This document shows positions 57,869 to 64,000 of a stretch of 64,000 nucleotides of DNA, piece after piece. Every line of letters starts with the position of its first letter. Position 1 is the stretch's first letter. A program made the position numbers and the translations under genes. Below the pieces are notes generated by a model. The model ran no database searches. It was not told the DNA's origin and saw only the letters and a program-made list of their open reading frames with translations. The stretch lies in assembly GCA_049840595.1 (NCBI GenBank), contig JASGKO010000038.1, forward strand, positions 124,001 to 188,000. The letters are read 5' to 3'. Source of the DNA: JASGKO01 sp049840595. Lineage in GTDB: Bacteria; Verrucomicrobiota; Verrucomicrobiia; Chthoniobacterales; Chthoniobacteraceae.

Positions 57869-60203
57869 ATGAGAGGACTCGAAATCCCGCTGACAGTGCC
57901 AGACCTGTGGCAGCAACAGGCCGTTCGTGCACTGCGCGAGGGGCGGGACGTGGTGGTCAACGCGCCGACCGGAGCGGGCAAGACCTTCATCTTCGAGATG
58001 GCCGCACCGGCGATCAAAGGGCAGGCCATTTTCACCGTGCCCACCCGGGCGCTCGCCAATGACAAGCTTGCCGAATGGCGCGCGAAAGGCTGGAACGTCG
58101 GCATCGCGACCGGGGACGTGGCGTTCAATCTCGAAGCGCCCGTCGTGGTTGCCACTTTGGAAACGCAGAAGTGTTCGTTTGTTAAACGGCGAAGGCCCCA
58201 AGCTCCTGGTGATCGACGAATATCAAATGATTGCCGATCCGGTGCGCGGCGTGAACTACGAGCTCGCGATCGCGCTGGCTCCGCCGGGAACGCAGTTGCT
58301 CATGCTCAGCGGCAGTGTTGCGAATCCGCAGGAAGTCGTGCAATGGCTGCGCCGGATCGGGCGCGATGCCCTACTGGTGGAACACAAAGAACGCCCGGTA
58401 CCGCAGGAGGAAGTCGATTTTGCCACCCTCCCCGAGGCTCCCGGCGCGGCGGGCCGCGGCTACTGGCCACGCATGCTGGCGCGGGCCTTGAAGGCCGGGC
58501 TGGGACCAGTGCTGGTCTTCGCGCCCCGGCGCAAGGCGGCGGAACAACTCGCGCAGACGATTGCTGCCGGACTCCCCGCCCCCACCCCACTCTCGCTCAC
58601 GCCGGAACAGGATGCGCTCGCCACCGGCAGCCTCGGGCGGCTGGTCCGACAACGGGTGGCCTTCCATCACAGCGGGCTCAGCTATGCGCAGCGCGCGGGC
58701 TTGATCGAGCCGCTCGCCAAAGCCGGGCAATTGCAGGTAGTCGTCGCCACGATGGGGCTGGCGGCGGGCATCAACTTTTCCATGCGCTCGGTGCTGGTCA
58801 CGGATACACGCTACAAGGCCGGAAATTTCGAACAGGAGGTACAGCCCGATGCACTGCTCCAGATGTTTGGCCGGGCCGGGCGGCGTGGACTCGATGAAAC
58901 CGGCTACGTCCTCATCAATGATCGCGTGCCCCGGCTGCACCAAGCCCGGGCGCGGCAGCTCCGCCGGGTTGCACAACTGGACTGGACCAGCCTGCTCTCG
59001 GTGATGCAACTGGCCGCCACGCGAGGCAGCGAGCCTTTTGCCGAAGCATTGCGGCTGAACCGGCGCATGTTTTCCACCCAGGAGCTTACCGTCGGCGTGG
59101 AGCATGCGCAAACCACCGGCCCGATGCCCTGCGGCCTATGGGTGGATATGGAACGCGCGCGCTACGTGCGGCGCGGCGTGGTCGAGATGCGCAACTCCCG
59201 CGGGGAGTGGGAACCACAATCCGAGCGACAAGAGCGCCCCCTCGGCGAGGCGCAGGTGGACCGGGGCGGTCGCTGGCTGCCCGCGCTGCAATTTGCCGAG
59301 ACGCTGCAAGGGCGGGGAGAAGGCCCGCTCTGCAAATTCGGACAAGGGCGGGAGAAACGCTACGGGCGCGAACTGCACGTGGGGCGGGTCTTGGAAGACG
59401 ATGCGGTCGAGCTGGCCAAGCCGTGGAGAAAGCAACTGCACCAGGCAACGGCCCGACGCGATACACTGCCCGGCGTGCTGGCCAAAACCAGCGGCGGCGC
59501 CTTTCACGAATGGCAGGAGCGGAACGGGCAACTCTTTGCGCGCTTCGACTTTTCGTCGTGGAAAATTTCCGTGCAGGTGGACTCGCAGGGGATCGCGCTG
59601 ATTGATCCCCCCTCGCGCGAAAATCTGCCGGAGTGCTGCCGCGACTGCCCGGAGCTGGAATTGTATTGCCGAACAGTCCCGATCACCCCATCCGCCGCGC
59701 ATGCCTGGCGTCGGCTGAGATTGATTGAGCCCAATGGCACCCCCACCCGGCGGGGGATTATCTTCAGCCTTTTCAATGCGGGAGAAGGTCTCGCGATTGC
59801 GGTGGCGCTGGAAGATGAGAGTTATCCGATTCGCGACCTGGTTTTCGATCTCGCCAACCTGCGCGCGGGGCATCGCTTCAGCGAAGAAGCGTCTCCCTAT
59901 GGCGGACGGCTTGGCGCGCTGTGCCAGCAGACTTACGAGCGGGCGGATTATCCCGGCTATCTGGAAATGGGCGTGCCGGTCAATCACGGTCCCGGAGCCT
60001 CGGAAGTGGTGCGGGAAATCGTGGAGCACGGCATCCCACGGAGCAAACTGCTCACGGAATCGCTCCGGGCGGGTGACATCGAGCGTGCACTCCTGGAATG
60101 GCGCAGCCTGCTTCGCCACATCGCCAGCCTGCCGGAACAGCCCTGGACGCGCTGGCAGGAATTGCAGCGGGAAGCCAGGGAGTGGGCGGGGAAAGCCGCT
60201 TAA
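57869..60203 (+). CDS. DExH-box superfamily 2 helicase, one frameshift
   Basis: Two frames join into 777 residues. Motif I NAPTGAGKT (about 29-37) and VPTRALANDKLAEWRAKG (motif Ia) lie in the first frame. In the second lie VIDEYQM (motif II, DEYQ), LSGSVANP (motif III), a C-terminal RecA domain (LVFAPRRKAAEQL, ATMGLAAGINFSMRSVLVTD) and motif VI QMFGRAGRRGLDE (about 329). The shift is at about 58172: after LETQK one T must be skipped to read VRLLNGEGPK. The helicase core resembles Ski2-like enzymes. The last 350 residues are not recognised and include a Cys cluster (PECCRDCPELELYCR, about 585). Role, perhaps in RNA or DNA handling, is not determined. It is convergent with moaD (7 bp). Confidence 0.82.
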
Positions 60204-60210
60204 CCGCAAA

Positions 60211-60456
60211 CTACCCCCCCTGCACGGGCGGAAAGAGCAAAATCGTCTCACCCTCGCGAATGACTTGATCGCGCGAAACATATTCCACGCCAATCGCAGC
60301 GAGCAGATGGGCATCCCATTCGCGCAGCGAGGGATGATCGTTGTAGAGAACAGTGAGCAGATCGTTTACCGTCGAATCGGCTGAGACTTCGCACTCCCGC
60401 TCCCCACTCCCGACCACCTCCCGCAGCCGGGAGAAAAACTGAACCCGCACCCTCAT
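60211..60456 (-). CDS. moaD: Molybdopterin synthase sulfur carrier subunit (MoaD-like)
   Basis: 81 residues, beta-grasp fold: MRVRVQFFSRLREVVGSGE, a central TVNDLLTVLYNDHPSL helix, and the end LLFPPVQGG. The terminal Gly-Gly, thiocarboxylated by MoeB, is the hallmark of this sulfur carrier for molybdenum cofactor. A ThiS-like role cannot be excluded, but FFSRLREVVG is typical of MoaD. The start overlaps the hpt stop by four bases (ATGA), so the two are probably translated together. No other moa gene is in the window. Confidence 0.85.
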   Translation of the reverse strand: MRVRVQFFSRLREVVGSGERECEVSADSTVNDLLTVLYNDHPSLREWDAHLLAAIGVEYVSRDQVIREGETILLFPPVQGG

Positions 60457-61001
60457 GAAGCGGGGGCAATCGCCTCGGGGCGCAACACCCCGATGAAGGG
60501 CAGGTTGCGATAGCGCTCGTCGTAGTCGAGGCCGTAGCCGACGACAAACTCATCGCCAATGTCGAAGCCCACGTAATCGGCGTCAATCGCCGCCTGGCGG
60601 GTTTTCTTTTTCCGCAGGAGCACACAGCTCTTGAGGCTGAGCGGCTTGCACTCGGTGCGGAGCTTCTCGCAGATCGCCGCGAGGGTGAGACCGCTGTCGA
60701 GAATGTCGTCCACGATCAGGACGTGGCGTCCATCGATATCGGGCAGCGAGTGTTGATCGAAGGAAACCTGCCCGGAGGTCTGCGTCCCCCCATGGTAGCT
60801 GGAGACACTAATGCAATCGAGCTGGAGCGGGAGCGGCACCCGGCGGAGCAGATCGGCGACCAGCATCAGTGCGCCGTTGAGCACCATCACGACGGTCAGC
60901 TCCTTGCCGCGATAATCTTCCACGAGCTGATGCGCGATCTCGTCGAGCCGGGCGTGGATCGTGGCGGTGTGGATAAGGATTTTGGAAACGTCGTCCTGCA
61001 T
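60453..61001 (-). CDS. hpt: Hypoxanthine phosphoribosyltransferase
   Basis: 182 residues from the ATG at 61001 (MQDDVSKILIHTATIHARLD). The PRPP-binding motif is VLIVDDILDSGLTL. Other signatures are VVMVLNGALMLVADLLRRV, SVSSYHGGTQTSGQV (flexible loop) and DFVG-like YVGFDIGDEFVVGYGLDYDE. It salvages hypoxanthine or guanine with PRPP. The frame continues upstream to 61400, but that part is antisense to rnpB and was rejected. It is divergent from rnpB. Confidence 0.92.
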   Translation of the reverse strand: MQDDVSKILIHTATIHARLDEIAHQLVEDYRGKELTVVMVLNGALMLVADLLRRVPLPLQLDCISVSSYHGGTQTSGQVSFDQHSLPDIDGRHVLIVDDILDSGLTLAAICEKLRTECKPLSLKSCVLLRKKKTRQAAIDADYVGFDIGDEFVVGYGLDYDERYRNLPFIGVLRPEAIAPAS

Positions 61002-61075
61002 AGCATTGAGATGGCGATAGGAGTTCGCAGGATGCCTCTGGATTGAGGACACGGCAAGCGGGGGTTTTGGGAAAT

Positions 61076-61104
61076 TTGCGGAGTGTCCCTCGATAAGGTA
61101 TGAT
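61076..61104 (+). promoter_or_regulatory. Promoter of rnpB
   Basis: -35 TTGCGG (61076-61081), 17-bp spacer, -10 TATGAT (61099-61104). The predicted start, about 61111, agrees with the 5' end of the RNA inferred from pairing. Confidence 0.75.
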
Positions 61105-61109
61105 CGGAA

Positions 61110-61494
61110 ACGGATGGCGGGCGATCGCTGGCGGGGAGCAATCCTGCGCCGGAGGAAAGTCCGAACACCACAAGGCACCATGCCGCGTAGAACACGCGGG
61201 GGCTGCTGGCGAAAGCCAGCGGTCACGGAAAGTGTCACAGAAAACAAACCGCCCCGCTTGCTTGCAAGCAGGGTAAGGGTGAAAAGGCGGGGTAAGAGCC
61301 CACCGCCCGTCGCGCAAGCGACGGGGCACGAAAAACCCCACGGGGTGCAAGACAAAACAGGGAGCGGACCGCCTGTCCCGTCCTCGCGCAAGCGAGGCAA
61401 CTCCCGGGTAATAGTCGCTTAGAGAAATGATCGCCCAGCGGGCGGGTCTTCGGACCGCGCCTTGCGGACAGAATTCGGCTTACAGCCGTCCGTC
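61110..61494 (+). ncRNA. rnpB: RNase P RNA (bacterial type A)
   Basis: The catalytic RNA that matures tRNA 5' ends. Near the 5' side it has the hallmark GAGGAAAGTCCGAACACC (61152-61169). Near the 3' end it has ACAGAATTCGGCTTACAG. The first and last segments, ACGGATGGC (61110-61118) and GCCGTCCGT (61485-61493), pair as helix P1 with one G-U. The length, about 385 bases, is normal for type A. It has its own promoter and a strong terminator. Reading frames across it are spurious. Confidence 0.95.
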
Positions 61495-61500
61495 AAAAAA

Positions 61501-61537
61501 GGACGCGCCCTCTGAAAGGAGGGCGCGTCCGCTTTTT
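61501..61537 (+). terminator. Rho-independent terminator of rnpB
   Basis: A perfect 12-bp stem GGACGCGCCCTC/GAGGGCGCGTCC with loop TGAAAG, then GCTTTTT. Confidence 0.93.
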
Positions 61538-61546
61538 ACCAGGGGA

Positions 61547-61629
61547 TTTATGTCCGCCAAAGACGCGAAAAAAGACAATTTCTCTCCCTCCTCCTTTTCG
61601 CGTCATTTCGCGTCTTTGGCGGACATAAA
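61547..61629. repeat. Perfect 24-bp inverted repeat
   Basis: Arms 61547-61570 and 61606-61629 are exact reverse complements (beginning TTTATGTCCGCCAAAGACGC), with a 35-bp CT-rich spacer. It lies between the rnpB terminator and prmA. The arm sequence containing CTTTGGCGG looks like a dispersed palindromic repeat. Confidence 0.8.
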
Positions 61630-61677
61630 AACGAGTTTCCCATCGTCAAGATAACGCCCCGTATCGTAAATGAGCGG

Positions 61678-62508
61678 ATGCTCGTCTGGAAAAAACTCGC
61701 CTCCGCCAAATGGGAAGACGCCTGGCAGGAACGGCTCGCGTTCCTCGAAACCCGCCTCGTCATCTCGGCCCTGCCCAATTCCAAGTCCATCCGGCTCGAA
61801 GGCTGGGACGTGACCGCCAAAGAGGCGAAGGCGCTGGAGACCCAATTCGGCGGCAAAACGCAGCAGGTGAACGCGAGAGAAATCATCGTGAAATCACAGG
61901 GCACCAAGCGCGAGGCGATCAACATCCGGGGCGTGCTGCGAGTGGCCGACCGGGTAGAGGCGAAGCTCAGCGCCGCCGAGCGGGAACGGACGATCATCAT
62001 CCCAGCCGGGATGGCCTTTGGCACTGGCGAACACGCCACCACCGCCTCCTGCCTGCGGCTCTTGGTGGATGTGGTGAAAAAGCTGCCCCGGGAAACCAAA
62101 TGGCAGGCGCTGGACCTCGGCACCGGTTCCGGCATTCTGGCCATCGCGGCGCGAAAGCTGGGCGCGGCCAAAGTGTTGGCTGGCGATTACGATCCGGAGG
62201 CCGTGCGGGTCTCCAAGGAGAATGCGGCGGCCAATGGCACGCCCGAGGTGAAGTTCCAAAAGTTCGACCTCACCACCTGGACCCCGAAAACCACCTACGA
62301 AGTCGTGCTCGCGAATGTCTTTAGCGGCATCCTGATCGAGACGTCCGGGACTATTACCAAGTGCCTGAAGCCGGGGGGCTCGCTGATTTTGTCGGGCATC
62401 CTGCGCGCCCAGGAACCGGAAGTGGTGGCCGCTTTTGCGGAGAAGGGGCTCCGGCTTGGCAAAGCGGTGCGCAAGGGCAAATGGGTGGCGTTACTCCTCG
62501 GGGAGTAA
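61678..62508 (+). CDS. prmA: Ribosomal protein L11 methyltransferase (PrmA-like)
   Basis: 276 residues. The C-terminal class I methyltransferase domain has IIPAGMAFGTGEHATTASCL (the PrmA signature), the SAM-binding motif ALDLGTGSGILAIAARKLGA, AGDYDPEAVRVSKENAAANG and the VLANVFSGIL motif. The N-terminal 110 residues would contact the substrate. PrmA trimethylates ribosomal protein L11. Another protein substrate is possible because the N-terminal domain is only weakly typical. Confidence 0.88.
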   Translation: MLVWKKLASAKWEDAWQERLAFLETRLVISALPNSKSIRLEGWDVTAKEAKALETQFGGKTQQVNAREIIVKSQGTKREAINIRGVLRVADRVEAKLSAAERERTIIIPAGMAFGTGEHATTASCLRLLVDVVKKLPRETKWQALDLGTGSGILAIAARKLGAAKVLAGDYDPEAVRVSKENAAANGTPEVKFQKFDLTTWTPKTTYEVVLANVFSGILIETSGTITKCLKPGGSLILSGILRAQEPEVVAAFAEKGLRLGKAVRKGKWVALLLGE

Positions 62509-62583
62509 TCCGACACTGAAAGATTGCCGCCATTTTGGTTGACGGGCTGCGGGATGCGCCAGTAGTTTGGCCGACCCTTTAAT

Positions 62584-63753
62584 ATGGTAGAAGAGCTTTC
62601 GTATGTGCTTGTCACACCCTACTCGATTCGCAAGTCCCGCACCGGCGGGATCGTCTCGAGGCTGATCTCGCGCACTGGTCTGGACCTGGTGAGCGCCCGG
62701 ATGTTCGCCCCGTCCAAGGAACTGGTGGAGGAGTATGCCAGGACCATCGTGACTGATCCCGATCCCAAGCACCGGGCCACCCAGGAACTGATCGGCCAAT
62801 ACGTGCTCAAAAATTTCCAGCCCGACGGCTCGGGCTACCGTCCCCGCGTGCTGCTGCTCGTTTTCCGCGGCACCGATGCGGTGGCAAAGATTCGCAACAC
62901 CGTCGGCCACATCGTCAACGAACGGACCAGCGGTGAAACGATCCGCGATACCTTTGGCGACTACCTGACCAACGAGCAGGGCGAAGCCACCTACTTCGAA
63001 CCCGCCGTCCTCGCCCCGCCGGATGCCGCCTCGGCCGAAGTCGGCCTCAAGCTGCTGGCCCGTTACTCGGACCGCGACGGCGGCCTGCTGGAGGACACCA
63101 TCCCCTTCCCCGCCGGCGCGAATGTCGAGAAGACCCTCGTGCTCATCAAGCCCGACAACTTCCGCTTCCCGAACGCCCGCCCCGGCGGCGTGATCGACCT
63201 TTTCTCCCGCACCGGCCTCTACATCATCGGCTTCAAGGTGCATCGCATGAGCGTCGCACAAGCCGAGCAATTCTATGGCCCGGTGCTCGCGGTGTTGCAA
63301 AACCTGCTCAAGGAACGCAGCGGCATCCAGGCGAAGCTCGCGCTGGAAAAGGAGCTCGGCTACAAGCTCGGCGACGACGTGCAGCACCAGCTCGGAGAAT
63401 TGCTCGGGCCGATCGCCGGCCGCGAGAACTGGGAGTGCATCGTGCAATTCATGGCCGGACTCAAGCCCAGCGCCTGCCGCCCCGGGGATCACGACAAGCC
63501 CGGCACCGAGAAGTGCATCGCGCTCGTTTACCAGGGCGTCGATGCCGTGCGCAAAATCCGCGAGGTTCTCGGACCGACCGATCCCTCGAAGGCACCTCCC
63601 GGCTCGATCCGCCGCGAATTCGGCCAGACCATCATGGTCAACGCCGCGCATGCCTCCGACTCGCCCGACAATGCGAAGCGCGAGATGGGCATCGTCCAGA
63701 TCACGGAAAACAATTTCAAATCCCTCGTCGAAGAATACTACGGCAACCTCTAA
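62584..63753 (+). CDS. Double-domain nucleoside diphosphate kinase
   Basis: 389 residues made of two NDK-like domains. Domain 1 (about 5-150): YVLVTPYSIRKSRTGGIVSR, LLLVFRGTDAVAKIRNTVGH, FGDYLTNEQGE. Domain 2 (about 182-385): TLVLIKPDNFRFPNARPGGV, CIALVYQGVDAVRKIREVLG, IRREFGQTIMVNAAHASDS. The active-site His of NDK (N-x-x-H-x-S-D-S) is present only in domain 2 as NAAHASDS; domain 1 has no equivalent. NDKs transfer the gamma-phosphate between nucleotides. Domain 1 is probably non-catalytic, perhaps structural or regulatory. Each domain carries insertions that make it longer than the usual 140-150 residues. No other NDK is in the window. Confidence 0.85.
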   Translation: MVEELSYVLVTPYSIRKSRTGGIVSRLISRTGLDLVSARMFAPSKELVEEYARTIVTDPDPKHRATQELIGQYVLKNFQPDGSGYRPRVLLLVFRGTDAVAKIRNTVGHIVNERTSGETIRDTFGDYLTNEQGEATYFEPAVLAPPDAASAEVGLKLLARYSDRDGGLLEDTIPFPAGANVEKTLVLIKPDNFRFPNARPGGVIDLFSRTGLYIIGFKVHRMSVAQAEQFYGPVLAVLQNLLKERSGIQAKLALEKELGYKLGDDVQHQLGELLGPIAGRENWECIVQFMAGLKPSACRPGDHDKPGTEKCIALVYQGVDAVRKIREVLGPTDPSKAPPGSIRREFGQTIMVNAAHASDSPDNAKREMGIVQITENNFKSLVEEYYGNL

Positions 63754-63765
63754 ACCCACACCTAT

Positions 63766-64000
63766 ATGCAAATAGCGAACCGCGCAGCCATTCTCACCCC
63801 TTCCCTCACCCTGTCCATCGACAGCAAAGCCAAGGCGATGAAAGCCGAGGGCATTGATATTTGCAGCTTCGGCGCGGGCGAACCCGATTTCGATACGCCC
63901 GAGCACATCAAGGCGGCCGCGATGGCCTCGCTCGATGGCGGCTTCACCAAATACACGCCCAGCTCCGGCATTCCCGAGCTGCGCCAGGCCATTGCCGAGA
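63766..64000 (+). CDS. Class I/II aminotransferase, N-terminal part (AspC-like, cut by window end)
   Basis: 78 codons to the window edge: MQIANRAAILTPSLTLSIDS, then AKAMKAEGIDICSFGAGEPD, FDTPEHIKAA, and FTKYTPSSGIPELRQAIAE. GEPDFDTPEHI and the YTPSSGIPELR stretch are characteristic of PLP-dependent aspartate or aromatic aminotransferases of subgroup I-beta. The catalytic Lys lies beyond the window. It starts 12 bp after the NDK gene, so the two may be co-transcribed. Confidence 0.85.
   Translation, partial: MQIANRAAILTPSLTLSIDSKAKAMKAEGIDICSFGAGEPDFDTPEHIKAAAMASLDGGFTKYTPSSGIPELRQAIAE

Noticed and set aside
61114..61422. Open frames on both strands across 61.1-61.4 kb, including the long upstream extension of hpt
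   Set aside because: The region is rnpB; RNase P RNA signatures and its own promoter and terminator explain it.

Overview
The window most likely comes from a member of the Verrucomicrobiota. This is inferred from gene content: XylR-type AraC regulators, many secreted glycoside hydrolases and esterases, PEP-CTERM proteins with autotransporter-associated beta-strand repeats (PATR), giant fibre-like lyases, and no SusC/SusD-type pairs. A genus cannot be fixed from this sequence.

Layout. 1-543: edge of a putative membrane protein gene and a type IV pilin-like protein. 595-49 kb: a large locus for degrading pectin, above all rhamnogalacturonan. It holds five PL4-like rhamnogalacturonan lyases (595-2471, 22450-24898, 25284-27728, 28128-32897, 33038-37941), two PL1-like pectate lyases, a PL10 pectate lyase, a GH28 polygalacturonase, a GH27 alpha-galactosidase and three GH2 enzymes. 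It also holds a CE12 rhamnogalacturonan acetylesterase, a CE4-like deacetylase, a CE6-like esterase, two SGNH hydrolases, one XylR-like regulator and a small PEP-CTERM protein. 49.2-54.1 kb: two tandem PEP-CTERM/PATR genes with duplicated promoters and leaders. 54.5-64 kb: ordinary chromosomal genes (xerD, purC, an RF-1-domain protein, an aldose epimerase, a DExH helicase, moaD, hpt, rnpB, prmA, a double-domain nucleoside diphosphate kinase, and the start of an aminotransferase).

How the parts may work together (inference): lyases cut the galacturonan and rhamnogalacturonan backbones, esterases remove acetyl groups, and GH27, GH2 and GH28 trim side chains and oligomers. Two PL4 proteins carry FN3 and PATR repeats, and two PL1 proteins carry PATR repeats. 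All four end in the same roughly 110-residue module, which suggests enzymes displayed on long surface stalks. No sugar transporter is encoded here.

Regulation: five promoters share a strict three-box array (TGCGCA-like boxes, first spacer always 12 bp beginning CAAG, second 14-15 bp) that the XylR-like protein could bind. The two tandem PEP-CTERM genes share a promoter followed at once by a conserved 5' RNA stem-loop.

Caution: eight genes are interrupted by nine frameshifts, all readable as net +1 or +2 insertions. An insertion-biased assembly error is at least as likely as real decay. Coordinates for these genes cover the whole reconstructed reading frame.
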